From positions 1 through 19,898 of the forward strand of contig JAEWME010000244.1 in assembly GCA_023393265.1 (NCBI GenBank): a stretch of DNA of 19,898 bases, given 5' to 3'. The stretch is from Bacteroidota bacterium (lineage in GTDB: Bacteria > Bacteroidota > Bacteroidia > Bacteroidales > Prolixibacteraceae). A program made the position numbers and the translations under genes. This document shows, piece after piece, positions 9,044 through 16,584 of this stretch. The notes under the pieces were generated by a model. It was not told the DNA's origin and searched no databases. It saw only the letters and a list, made by a program, of their open reading frames with translations. Numbering within the stretch: the first letter of the stretch is position 1; every line of letters begins with the position of its first letter.

Positions 9044-9097
9044 TTCGGGATATTTTGGTATAAGTTTAAAGCAAATGCCATCTTTTTTTTGATGCGA

Positions 9098-9105
9098 CAA
9101 AGATA
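9098..9105 (-). promoter_or_regulatory. Candidate -7 box for purL
   Basis: Minus-strand TATCTTTG, an exact TAnnTTTG match, 54 bases before the chosen purL ATG. It implies a leader of about 45-50 bases. I see no pairing there that would indicate a known purine riboswitch. Confidence 0.5.
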
Positions 9106-9472
9106 AAGATTTCAAATTGATACCCCAGAAAAAAGAAAATAACAAGAGACTGTTAACAATAGGGTAAAATGCTTCCAAACGGTAGGATGCAGAGCAGAGG
9201 CCAATCAAATTAAGCATGAAAAAGTCCACCCACCCCCATTCGTTTAACACATATTTCTCAGATATTCAAAATCTGTTAAAAGCCAGCTTCGATCGTGCCA
9301 AATTATAGCAAATCTGCATTTTGCTGACATAATTCATATATTCATACTTCTATATATGTATTTGTATATCAACAACAAACCAATCTCTTAACACAAATTT
9401 TACATTTCAATGTCATTTGAAAAGAACGATTTCAAATAAAGCGCGATGCCAAGCCGTTTTAAAATTGATGTA
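9106..9472. other. AT-rich divergent intergenic region
   Basis: This spacer separates purL (-) from the CoA-transferase gene (+). It contains no convincing reading frame. Two weak inverted repeats are visible: CAGAT/ATCTG (9259-9263, 9271-9275), and AGCAAA/TTTGCT (9307-9312, 9320-9325) around a 7-base loop. A TATA-rich tract lies near 9338-9370. Any of these could be a regulator site, but none is diagnostic. Confidence 0.4.
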
Positions 9473-9480
9473 TATATTTG
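9473..9480 (+). promoter_or_regulatory. Candidate -7 box for the CoA-transferase gene
   Basis: TATATTTG, an exact TAnnTTTG match, 40 bases before the ATG at 9521, giving a leader of about 34 bases. No clear -33 TTTG is seen. Confidence 0.5.
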
Positions 9481-9520
9481 CGGGCAATTTTAAAAGGCAA
9501 CTCTATCAAAATCATATAAA

Positions 9521-10834
9521 ATGAAACAAATCAAATACGTATCACCTCAAGAAGCTTTAAAAGTTGTAAAATCAGGCGACCGTGTTCACATGAGTTCGGT
9601 GGCAGTTACCCCACATACCCTGTTGAAACCGCTGGTTGAACGCGGAAGAAACGGAGAACTGTATGATGTTAAAATACAACACATTCATATCGAAGGTGCT
9701 GTTGAGTATGCCAATCCTGAATTTGAAGGAGTTTTCCAGGCTGAGCAGTTTTTTGTTGCAGGAAACATGCGCAAACAAACCCAGGCCGGATATGCCGACT
9801 ACATTCCGGTTTTCCTGAGTGAGACACAGAAACTGATCCGCGAAGGTTACCTGAAAGTGAATGTTGCACTCATCATGGTTTCTCCTCCCGACAAACACGG
9901 CTTTGTATCGCTCGGAACATCAGTTGACGCCACTTTGGCTGCCATCGAATGTGCCGACACTGTTATTGCAGCCGTTAACCCGAATGTACCGCGATGCTGG
10001 GGCGATGCCATGATCCACGTTGATCAGATTGACATTTTTGTTGAAGACGATATTCCGTTGTATGCTCATGGTTTGGCACCACTTTCCGACGTTGAAGTTG
10101 CCATTGGTAAAAACGTTGCCGCCCTTGTTGACGACCGTGCTTGCTTGCAGATGGGTATCGGCGGTATTCCAAACGCTGTTTTGGCACAGTTGGGCAACCA
10201 CAAAGACCTCGGCGTTCACTCAGAAATGTTCTCTGATGGTATTCTTCCTTTGGTTGAAAAAGGAATTGTAACCGGAAAATATAAAAACATCGACCGTGGC
10301 AAAATGGTAGCCTGCTTCCTGATGGGATCAAAAGCGCTCTACGAATTTGTTGACGACAACCCACGTGTTGCGATGATGGATGTTGCCCACACGAACAATG
10401 TGGCTGTTATCCGCAAAATTGATAACATGACAGCTATCAACTCAGCACTTTCAATTGACCTCACAGGTCAGGTTTGTGCCGACTCAATCGGTATTAAACA
10501 TTATTCAGGTGTTGGCGGTCAAATCGACTTCATTCGTGGTGCCGGTCACTCAAAAGGCGGTAAGCCGATTATTGCACTTCCCTCGGTCACCAACAAGGGC
10601 GTGTCAAAAATCACCCCTACCCTCATCGAAGGTTCGGGCGTTGTAAGTACCCGCGCAAATATGCACTGGGTTGTAACCGAGTATGGCGCTGTTAACCTTT
10701 ACGGAAAAACCCTTCAGGAGCGTGCCCGTTTACTGACATCAATTGCCCATCCCGACCATAGGGAAGCTCTTGAGAAAGCGGCATTTGAAAGGTTTGGGCC
10801 CCATTTTCATTTCGTAAGTAAGCAAAACCAGTAA
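9521..10834 (+). CDS. Acetyl-CoA hydrolase/CoA-transferase family protein (propionyl-/4-hydroxybutyrate-CoA transferase type)
   Basis: A 437-residue family I CoA-transferase of the AbfT/Cat1-like acetyl-CoA hydrolase group. GVHSEMFSDG (231-240) holds the catalytic glutamate E235, which forms the glutamyl-CoA thioester; the equivalent in Clostridium aminobutyricum 4-hydroxybutyrate CoA-transferase is Glu238. MGIGGIPNAV (211-220) and GGQIDFIRGA are further conserved stretches. These enzymes pass CoA between acyl groups and acetate or succinate in the cytoplasm. The neighbouring methylmalonyl-CoA decarboxylase operon suggests propionyl-CoA as donor, releasing propionate and recharging succinate or acetate; that is inference. 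4-Hydroxybutyrate or butyryl-CoA are alternatives. It has its own promoter and terminator, so it is not in the same operon as the next genes. Confidence 0.88.
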   Translation: MKQIKYVSPQEALKVVKSGDRVHMSSVAVTPHTLLKPLVERGRNGELYDVKIQHIHIEGAVEYANPEFEGVFQAEQFFVAGNMRKQTQAGYADYIPVFLSETQKLIREGYLKVNVALIMVSPPDKHGFVSLGTSVDATLAAIECADTVIAAVNPNVPRCWGDAMIHVDQIDIFVEDDIPLYAHGLAPLSDVEVAIGKNVAALVDDRACLQMGIGGIPNAVLAQLGNHKDLGVHSEMFSDGILPLVEKGIVTGKYKNIDRGKMVACFLMGSKALYEFVDDNPRVAMMDVAHTNNVAVIRKIDNMTAINSALSIDLTGQVCADSIGIKHYSGVGGQIDFIRGAGHSKGGKPIIALPSVTNKGVSKITPTLIEGSGVVSTRANMHWVVTEYGAVNLYGKTLQERARLLTSIAHPDHREALEKAAFERFGPHFHFVSKQNQ

Positions 10835-10843
10835 TAAAGAATG

Positions 10844-10874
10844 AAAAGGCAGGCAAATAGTCTGCCTTTTTTTT
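10844..10874 (+). terminator. Rho-independent terminator after the CoA-transferase gene
   Basis: AAAAGGCAG (10844-10852) pairs with CTGCCTTTT (10862-10870) around a 9-base loop and runs into eight T. It starts 9 bases after the stop codon. Confidence 0.88.
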
Positions 10875-10943
10875 CAGACCTATTTTGGAGGCAGGAGACA
10901 ACTGCTAAATAACACATGCTCTGAAATTCGAATAATGGAGCAA

Positions 10944-10978
10944 TTTGTTTAAAAATATTTATCACAACCGTACCTTTG
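10944..10978 (+). promoter_or_regulatory. Promoter of the methylmalonyl-CoA decarboxylase operon
   Basis: An exact -7 box TACCTTTG (10971-10978) has a full TTTG -33 element at 10944-10947, 23 bases upstream. This is the best Bacteroidetes-type promoter in the window and the only one with both elements. The leader to the ATG at 11040 is about 55 bases. Confidence 0.65.
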
Positions 10979-11039
10979 CGGCACGAAAAAAAAACTTCAG
11001 AATATATTCAATTTATCTCATCATTAATTATCAAACAAG

Positions 11040-11444
11040 ATGGAAATATCACATATTGAACACATTGGAATTGCCGTATCTAATCTTGAAGAAGCCATTC
11101 CGTATTACGAAAATGTACTTGGCTTGAAGTGCTATGCCGTTGAAGAAGTAGCCGACCAGAAGGTAAAAACTGCATTCTTCAAAGTAGGACAAACCAAAAT
11201 AGAATTACTCGAATCGACTGATCCTGAAGGGCCAATCGGAAAATTCATTGAGAAAAAAGGACCTGGTGTTCACCACCTTGCCTTTGCTGTTAACAATGTG
11301 AATGAAGCCCTGAATGACGTTGCTTCGAAAGGCGTTCAACTGATTGACAAAGCAGGTAGAAAAGGTGCCGAAGGATTGAACATCGGTTTCCTCCACCCAA
11401 AGTCAACATTGGGCGTACTCACAGAATTGTGCTCTGACAAATAA
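11040..11444 (+). CDS. mce: Methylmalonyl-CoA epimerase
   Basis: A 134-residue vicinal-oxygen-chelate (glyoxalase-fold) protein with two beta-alpha-beta-beta-beta halves. It interconverts (R)- and (S)-methylmalonyl-CoA, linking methylmalonyl-CoA mutase to the decarboxylase encoded next to it. Metal ligands expected for the family are visible at H8 (EHIGIAV), E55 (KIELLES), H79 (GVHHLAF) and E129 (LTELC). HPKSTLGVLTEL near the C-terminus is typical of the epimerase. It is the first gene of the operon, 24 bases before the alpha subunit, and lies downstream of a good promoter. The length is normal for the family. Confidence 0.95.
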   Translation: MEISHIEHIGIAVSNLEEAIPYYENVLGLKCYAVEEVADQKVKTAFFKVGQTKIELLESTDPEGPIGKFIEKKGPGVHHLAFAVNNVNEALNDVASKGVQLIDKAGRKGAEGLNIGFLHPKSTLGVLTELCSDK

Positions 11445-11468
11445 TCAACTTTTCCATAAATACATCCT

Positions 11469-13028
11469 ATGAACAATCAAGACAAAATAAAACAACTCAT
11501 CGATCTGCGCAACGAAGCAAAGCTCGGAGGGGGTGAAAAAAGAATTGAAGCACAGCATGGCAAAGGCAAAATGACTGCCCGCGAACGAATCACCATGTTG
11601 CTCGACGAAGGTAGCTTTGAAGAATACGACATGTTTGTGACACACCGTTGCGATAACTTTGGCATGGAAAAAACCAAAATTATGGGAGACGGCGTTGTTA
11701 CCGGACAGGGAACCATCGACGGGCGTGTGGTATACATCTATGCGCAGGATTTTACCGTTTTCGGAGGATCATTATCTGAAACCTTTGCACTGAAAATTTG
11801 CAAAGTAATGGATATGGCCATGAAGGTTGGTGCACCGATTATCGGCATCAACGACTCGGGTGGCGCACGTATTCAGGAAGGTGTAACAGCACTGGCCGGA
11901 TATGCCGAAATCTTCGAACGTAACATTATGGCCTCGGGCGTCGTGCCGCAAATCTCTGCCATTTTCGGACCATGTGCCGGTGGTGCCGTTTATTCGCCTG
12001 CACTAACCGACTTCATCATGATGACCAAAGACACTTCGTACATGTTTGTTACCGGTCCGAAGGTTGTTAAAACAGTAACCGGCGAAGTGGTTACCGATGA
12101 ACAACTCGGAGGCGCCATGGTACACGGAACGAAATCGGGCGTAACTCATTTTGTTGCCGAAAACGAAGAAGAAGGTATTCTCCTGATCCGTAAATTATTG
12201 AGTTATCTTCCGCAAAACAACCTTGAAGATGCGCCTTTGGCTGATTGTATTGACCCAATCGACCGCCTCGACGATTCACTCAACTCGGTAATTCCGGATA
12301 ATCCAAACAAACCATACGACGTAAAAGATGTGATTCATGCCATCGTCGACTGCAACGAATTCCTCGAAGTTCACCGCAACTATGCTCAGAACATCGTGGT
12401 AGGCTTTGCCCGGTTCAACGGCGTTTCTGTCGGTATCGTTGCTAACCAGCCCAATTACCTTGCCGGCGTACTCGACATCAATGCATCACGCAAGGCAGCC
12501 CGTTTCGTTCGTTTCTGCGACGCATTCAACATTCCATTAGTGACATTGGTTGACGTTCCCGGATTCCTTCCCGGAACTGCACAGGAATACGGCGGCATCA
12601 TCACCCACGGGGCAAAACTGCTGTTTGCCTACGGTGAAGCTACTGTGCCAAAAATTACTGTTATCCTCCGCAAATCATACGGCGGTGCATATTGCGTAAT
12701 GAGCTCGAAACACCTGCGTGGCGATATCAACTATTCGTGGCCAACCGGAGAAATCGCAGTTATGGGACCGAAAGGAGCCATCGAAGTTTTACAAAACAAG
12801 AAAATTGCTGCAATCGAAAACGACCAGGAACGCGCCCAATATGTGGCCGAAGCCGAAATGGATTATAAAGACAAGTTCGCCAACCCATATAATGCAGCCA
12901 AATACGGTTATATCGACGATGTAATTGAACCACGCAATACCCGTTTCCGTATCATCAGGGCGCTGCAGGCACTTGCTACGAAAAAAGATGTAATGCCGGC
13001 AAAAAAACACACCAACATTCCATTATAA
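11469..13028 (+). CDS. mmdA: Methylmalonyl-CoA decarboxylase, alpha (carboxyltransferase) subunit
   Basis: A 519-residue soluble carboxyltransferase with two crotonase-like halves. It moves the carboxyl group from (S)-methylmalonyl-CoA to biotin on the carrier subunit, leaving propionyl-CoA. Visible motifs are SGGARIQEG (130-138) and GPCAGGAVY (167-175) in the N-terminal half, and DVPGFLPGTAQEYGGII (362-378) and YGGAYCVMSSKHLRGD (404-419) in the C-terminal half. By sequence alone it could be a propionyl-CoA carboxylase beta subunit. However, no biotin carboxylase gene is present, and gamma, biotin-carrier and Na+-pump beta genes follow directly, which favours the decarboxylase. The next ATG is 9 bases after its stop. 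Confidence 0.94.
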   Translation: MNNQDKIKQLIDLRNEAKLGGGEKRIEAQHGKGKMTARERITMLLDEGSFEEYDMFVTHRCDNFGMEKTKIMGDGVVTGQGTIDGRVVYIYAQDFTVFGGSLSETFALKICKVMDMAMKVGAPIIGINDSGGARIQEGVTALAGYAEIFERNIMASGVVPQISAIFGPCAGGAVYSPALTDFIMMTKDTSYMFVTGPKVVKTVTGEVVTDEQLGGAMVHGTKSGVTHFVAENEEEGILLIRKLLSYLPQNNLEDAPLADCIDPIDRLDDSLNSVIPDNPNKPYDVKDVIHAIVDCNEFLEVHRNYAQNIVVGFARFNGVSVGIVANQPNYLAGVLDINASRKAARFVRFCDAFNIPLVTLVDVPGFLPGTAQEYGGIITHGAKLLFAYGEATVPKITVILRKSYGGAYCVMSSKHLRGDINYSWPTGEIAVMGPKGAIEVLQNKKIAAIENDQERAQYVAEAEMDYKDKFANPYNAAKYGYIDDVIEPRNTRFRIIRALQALATKKDVMPAKKHTNIPL

Positions 13029-13037
13029 TCAACGATC

Positions 13038-13937
13038 ATGCAAAGAAAAAATATAAAATTATTCTCCGGAATATTCATTTTTCTTGCCGTTGTGTTGGGA
13101 TGTAATGTGGCGAAGGCACAGAACGCTACCGACTTTCGGTTTAATGAAATTCTGGTAAAGAACGATTCGAACTATGTTGACGATTTCGGCCAGCATGGTG
13201 CATGGATCGAAATATTTAACTCGGCATACAACTCGGTAAACATCGGCGGATGTTTCCTGACCGACGACCTGAATGATCCAAAGAAATACTGGATTCCCAC
13301 AGGCGACCCGGCCACCCTCATACCGCCACGCTGCTATGTTGTATTTTGGGCCGACGATAAACCTACCCGTGGTATTTTTCACCTGAACTTCAAACTCGAA
13401 GAGGGAAAAACCATTGCTTTATTTGATGCGAACGGACGGACGCTGATTGACAAACTGGCAATTCCGGCAGATCAAAAAGTTGATGTAACTTTTGGACGTA
13501 CTTCAGACAATGCTGAAACATGGGCATTTCTAAGTCATTCTACACCTGGGGCAAACAATGACCATAGCAGGAAAGCTTCTTCAGGAGAACTTTTTGTTGC
13601 AATGGACCCTACTGGTGCCGGAATGGCCATGATTGCCATGAGTGTCGTTTTCCTTTCGCTGGCTATCCTGTACACAATTTTCCGTACAACCGGGAAATAT
13701 TTCTCACGCAGAGCTACCAGGGTAACAGCTCCGGTTGCATCAGGAGAAACAAAACCAGCAAAAGCATCTCAGGAAGAAATTTCGGGAGAAGTAAATGCTG
13801 CAATCGCCATGGCACTTTTCATGTACCAAAACGAAATGCACGATTACGAAAACACTGTTCTCACCATTCAGAAAGTGTCGAAGAATTATTCTCCATGGAG
13901 TTCCAAAATTTACACCTTAAGAAAAACACCACGCTAA
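13038..13937 (+). CDS. Lamin-tail domain fused to OadG/gamma subunit of the sodium-pump decarboxylase
   Basis: The 299 residues fall into three parts. First comes a signal sequence (1-28, ending AKAQ; VLGC at 19-22 could instead be a lipobox). Residues about 31-174 form a lamin-tail domain, with FNEILVKN, GAWIEIFN, VVFWADD, LNFKLEEG and a closing STPGANN. Then a transmembrane helix (about 194-216) leads to a cytoplasmic tail ending in the Bacteroidetes gamma-subunit pattern of VNAAIAMAL and NYSPWSSKIY. Classical OadG subunits are about 80-100 residues with one span; they hold the complex together at the membrane. Here a large beta-sandwich would sit in the periplasm. Its position between the alpha and biotin-carrier genes, 9 and 12 bases from its neighbours, confirms the gamma role. 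The function of the lamin-tail part is unknown. Confidence 0.9.
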   Translation: MQRKNIKLFSGIFIFLAVVLGCNVAKAQNATDFRFNEILVKNDSNYVDDFGQHGAWIEIFNSAYNSVNIGGCFLTDDLNDPKKYWIPTGDPATLIPPRCYVVFWADDKPTRGIFHLNFKLEEGKTIALFDANGRTLIDKLAIPADQKVDVTFGRTSDNAETWAFLSHSTPGANNDHSRKASSGELFVAMDPTGAGMAMIAMSVVFLSLAILYTIFRTTGKYFSRRATRVTAPVASGETKPAKASQEEISGEVNAAIAMALFMYQNEMHDYENTVLTIQKVSKNYSPWSSKIYTLRKTPR

Positions 13938-13949
13938 TAAACATTTGAA

Positions 13950-14393
13950 ATGAAGAAATTTAAATTCACCATAAACGGCAACCAATACGAGACTGAGATT
14001 CTCAGTGTTGACGATAATATTGCCGAAATAGAAGTCAACGGTACTTCGTACAAAGTAGAAGTTGACAAAGAAATTAAAACAAGCAAAACGCCAAAACTGG
14101 TTCGTCCTGTTGCAGTTCCATCAACTGATGCACATCCTTCGGTTGCAAAAACCAGCAGCCCTGCTACCCCCAAAGGTGCGGGCAGCATCAAATCGCCGCT
14201 ACCGGGAGTTATCCTTGAGGTTTATGTCAGGGAAGGCGACATGGTAAAAATGGGACAAAAACTGATCATGCTGGAAGCCATGAAAATGGAGAACAACATT
14301 GAAGCCGACAAACCGGGAAAAGTACTTTCAATCCTGAAACATAAAGGCGACAGTGTGATGGAAGGAGATGTTTTAATCACAATAGGAGAATAA
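13950..14393 (+). CDS. mmdC: Biotin carboxyl carrier subunit of methylmalonyl-CoA decarboxylase
   Basis: A 147-residue carrier protein. Residues 1-45 form a small domain typical of Bacteroidetes decarboxylase carriers (KFTINGNQYETEI, then VNGTSYKVEV). A flexible linker rich in Pro, Ala, Ser and Thr follows (46-76), and then a biotinyl domain (78-147). The biotin attachment motif EAMKMEN places the modified lysine at K112. It carries CO2 as carboxybiotin from the alpha subunit to the membrane beta subunit. The beta-subunit ATG lies only 3 bases beyond its stop, so the two are probably translationally coupled. Confidence 0.95.
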   Translation: MKKFKFTINGNQYETEILSVDDNIAEIEVNGTSYKVEVDKEIKTSKTPKLVRPVAVPSTDAHPSVAKTSSPATPKGAGSIKSPLPGVILEVYVREGDMVKMGQKLIMLEAMKMENNIEADKPGKVLSILKHKGDSVMEGDVLITIGE

Positions 14394-14396
14394 GCT

Positions 14397-15551
14397 ATGG
14401 GCAGTTTTTTTGATTTTATTCTTGACCACATAGGGCAATTTCTCCATTTTACGGCATTTGCCAACCTGACAATCGGCCATATTGTAATGATTGCCATCGG
14501 GCTTTCATTCATTTACCTGGCCATTGCAAAGGAATTTGAGCCAATGCTGCTGGTTCCGATCGGATTTGGTATCCTGGTGGGCAACATCGCGTTTGCTCCG
14601 GGCTACAAAATCGGGGTTTACGAATCAGGCAGCGTACTGAACTATCTCTACTTTGGTGTATTGAACGGTATTTACCCACCGCTAATCTTTCTTGGCATCG
14701 GTGCCATGACCGACTTCTCTGCACTTATTTCGAACCCGAAACTAATCCTGATTGGTGCTGCAGCCCAGCTTGGTATTTTTGGTGCATACGGACTTGCTTT
14801 GGCGCTTGGCTTCAGCCCTACTGAAGCTGGTGCAATTGGTATCATCGGTGGTGCCGATGGCCCAACGGCTATCTTCCTGTCGTCGAAACTTGCTCCCGAT
14901 TTGATGGGCGCGATTGCCATCTCGGCTTATTCATACATGGCGCTGGTTCCTGTGATCCAGCCTCCGATTATGAGATTGCTAACTTCGAAGAAAGAGCGTG
15001 TTATCCGCATGAAACCTCCGCGCGCTGTATCGAAAATCGAAAAAATCATTTTCTCGATAGCAGGTATGTTGCTAACTACGTTTATTGTTCCTTCAGGTCT
15101 TCCGCTTCTGGGAATGCTTTTCTTCGGAAACCTGCTTAAAGAAAGCGGTGTAACCAAACGTTTGGCCGACACAGCAAAAGGCCCGATGATCGACGTGGTA
15201 ACTATTCTGATTGGTTTGACAGTGGGTGCCTCAACACAGGCAACAACTTTCCTTACCATGAAATCGGTAGGAATTTTCGCCCTTGGCGCAGGTTCATTCG
15301 TTATTGCAACATTTGGCGGTGTAATGTTTGTTAAAATCATTAACCTATTCCTGAAAGAAGGACACAAAATCAACCCGCTGATTGGTAATGCAGGTGTTTC
15401 TGCTGTGCCAGACAGTGCCCGTGTTTCGCAGGTTGTAGGTTTGGAATACGACAAAACAAACCACCTTTTAATGCACGCTATGGGCCCGAATGTGGCTGGT
15501 GTTATCGGCTCGGCTGTTGCTGCCGGTATCTTGCTTAGCTTCCTAGCCTAA
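14397..15551 (+). CDS. mmdB: Sodium-pumping decarboxylase beta subunit (OadB/MmdB)
   Basis: A 384-residue multi-span inner-membrane protein that decarboxylates carboxybiotin and uses the energy to export Na+. All residues found essential in Klebsiella pneumoniae OadB have counterparts: D154 in GGADGPTA (D203), Y180 in SYMALVP (Y229), then N326, G330, S335 and R342 in NPLIGNAGVSAVPDSAR (N373, G377, S382, R389). The IQPPIM segment after the tyrosine is also intact. The near-identical spacing supports a fully functional pump. It is the last gene of the five-gene operon, and a strong terminator follows 25 bases after the stop. Confidence 0.95.
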   Translation: MGSFFDFILDHIGQFLHFTAFANLTIGHIVMIAIGLSFIYLAIAKEFEPMLLVPIGFGILVGNIAFAPGYKIGVYESGSVLNYLYFGVLNGIYPPLIFLGIGAMTDFSALISNPKLILIGAAAQLGIFGAYGLALALGFSPTEAGAIGIIGGADGPTAIFLSSKLAPDLMGAIAISAYSYMALVPVIQPPIMRLLTSKKERVIRMKPPRAVSKIEKIIFSIAGMLLTTFIVPSGLPLLGMLFFGNLLKESGVTKRLADTAKGPMIDVVTILIGLTVGASTQATTFLTMKSVGIFALGAGSFVIATFGGVMFVKIINLFLKEGHKINPLIGNAGVSAVPDSARVSQVVGLEYDKTNHLLMHAMGPNVAGVIGSAVAAGILLSFLA

Positions 15552-15576
15552 GAAAATAATATCTCTTAAATATTTT

Positions 15577-15609
15577 GAGCGGTTGCCGGGTTCCGGCGAC
15601 CGCTTTTTA
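15577..15609 (+). terminator. Strong rho-independent terminator of the decarboxylase operon
   Basis: AGCGGTtGCCGG (15578-15589) pairs with CCGGCgACCGCT (15593-15604), 11 of 12 positions, around a 3-base loop and followed by a T run. It separates the operon from the second beta-like module downstream. Confidence 0.92.
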
Positions 15610-15627
15610 TTTTAATCAGGATTAAAA
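15610..15627. repeat. 18-base palindrome
   Basis: TTTTAATCAGGATTAAAA is a perfect 8-base inverted repeat with a 2-base centre, directly after the terminator T run. It has the shape of a dimeric regulator's site, but it lies about 120 bases upstream of the next promoter box and may be chance in AT-rich DNA. Nothing else stands out between here and 15747. Confidence 0.35.
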
Positions 15628-15747
15628 AACAAACTACAAACCAACTATTTACAACCATCATTAGGCCAATTTCAATACCAGAAAGTTTCAATGTTAAATG
15701 TATATTATCTGTTGTAACCGCCGAGGACAGCAGATGAATTGCATAAT

Positions 15748-15755
15748 TAAATTTG
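15748..15755 (+). promoter_or_regulatory. Candidate -7 box for the small exported protein and downstream module
   Basis: TAAATTTG, an exact TAnnTTTG match, 20 bases before the ATG at 15776. It falls inside the longer open frame starting at 15698, which argues for the later start. Confidence 0.45.
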
Positions 15756-15775
15756 TGACATTATTCTGCACGAAA

Positions 15776-16144
15776 ATGAGAAAACACTTCTTACTTCTTT
15801 TCGGTATTCTCGGCGTAATTCTCTTCAGCAGAACGGGATTCATACAGCAACAACAGCAAAGCCTAAAAGCGAAAACTGTTGTAGACTGTACATCTTATTT
15901 CGAGTCGGGAGCAGCAGATTACATGTGGAGCCTGGAAAAGTCGGAAACAACATCCATCGTTTCGAACGACAACCAGCTCTCTCACCAAAAGAAACGCGGT
16001 TTAGACAGTTTTTGCAGGTTTTTCAGGCATTCCGAATGGTTTTCTCTACCAGTTACTTTCCTGTTCCAAAAGCCCGAATCGCGAACAAACTTATTCCTGA
16101 TTTATCATTATTCACTTTCACTTTGGCAGGTGTTCCTGCAATGA
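15776..16144 (+). CDS. Small exported protein of unknown function
   Basis: A 122-residue frame that I do not recognise. Residues 1-22 look like a signal peptide or single anchor (MRKHFLLLFGILGVILF). After a run of glutamines the mature part is rich in aromatic residues and Ser, with two cysteines (about C38 and C80) and a hydrophobic end. An ATG at 15698 would add 26 residues, but it lies upstream of the promoter box, so 15776 is preferred. Support for a real gene is the signal sequence, the promoter spacing and the absence of a competing frame; against it are no known family and a 179-base gap to the next gene. It may share a transcript with the second beta-like subunit. Confidence 0.45.
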   Translation: MRKHFLLLFGILGVILFSRTGFIQQQQQSLKAKTVVDCTSYFESGAADYMWSLEKSETTSIVSNDNQLSHQKKRGLDSFCRFFRHSEWFSLPVTFLFQKPESRTNLFLIYHYSLSLWQVFLQ

Positions 16145-16323
16145 TTCCACATTTCTTATTCTGTCTGAGGCGAACTCATTCAAAGCATTTTTGAACCACA
16201 CTAAACCAGATCATTCTGAAAATTACACAATGAACTGATTCATGATTTTATTTAAACTCATGGATAACTATAATTTATATTAAATACATTAATATTCTTA
16301 ACCCATTATTACTTATCTTACCA

Positions 16324-16584
16324 ATGAACACTAGTTATTTTGTGCTGATGTCAATACTTCTGACATTTGCAACCGGATTTTTTGTTGCCACCATTATCTG
16401 GGGCATTAGCTGGTTCCTTTCGCCCAAAGAAGAACGTATGTTTGCTGAATGGTTTTCGGGCATTTTCAGGAACGAAGCAAATAACATGAGATCGGGCGAA
16501 CCAACCGCTCAAAGCAAAGATGCCGACGTTGAGGATTCGGAATACAACCTTGAATTATACCACTATCATCATGGAGAAAATTGA
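16324..16584 (+). CDS. Small single-span membrane protein, possible gamma-like partner of the second beta subunit
   Basis: The 86 residues hold one N-terminal transmembrane helix (about 5-32), an amphipathic stretch (33-50), a polar acidic linker (51-75) and a His/Tyr-rich end (H80, H82, H83). Its stop codon lies 11 bases inside the next gene, a 14-base overlap, so translation is probably coupled. The size and layout resemble classical OadG (about 83 residues in Klebsiella, one N-terminal span, a C-terminal tail that binds Zn2+), and its genetic linkage is to an OadB homologue. I see no residue-level OadG signature, so the gamma-like role is inference. It may simply be a small membrane accessory protein. 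Confidence 0.7.
   Translation: MNTSYFVLMSILLTFATGFFVATIIWGISWFLSPKEERMFAEWFSGIFRNEANNMRSGEPTAQSKDADVEDSEYNLELYHYHHGEN

Noticed and set aside
9044..9097. Purine riboswitch in the purL leader
   Set aside because: The implied leader is only about 45-50 bases with no three-way-junction pairing visible.
11469..13028. Propionyl-CoA carboxylase beta subunit
   Set aside because: No biotin carboxylase gene is present, while gamma, biotin-carrier and Na+-pump beta genes follow directly, which fits the decarboxylase.
15925..16194. 90-residue frame overlapping the small exported protein
   Set aside because: No signal, promoter or known pattern; it overlaps a better candidate in another frame.
16520..16570. 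17-residue extension of the second beta subunit
   Set aside because: Polar residues inside the previous gene; the ATG at 16571 gives the usual beta-subunit N-terminus.
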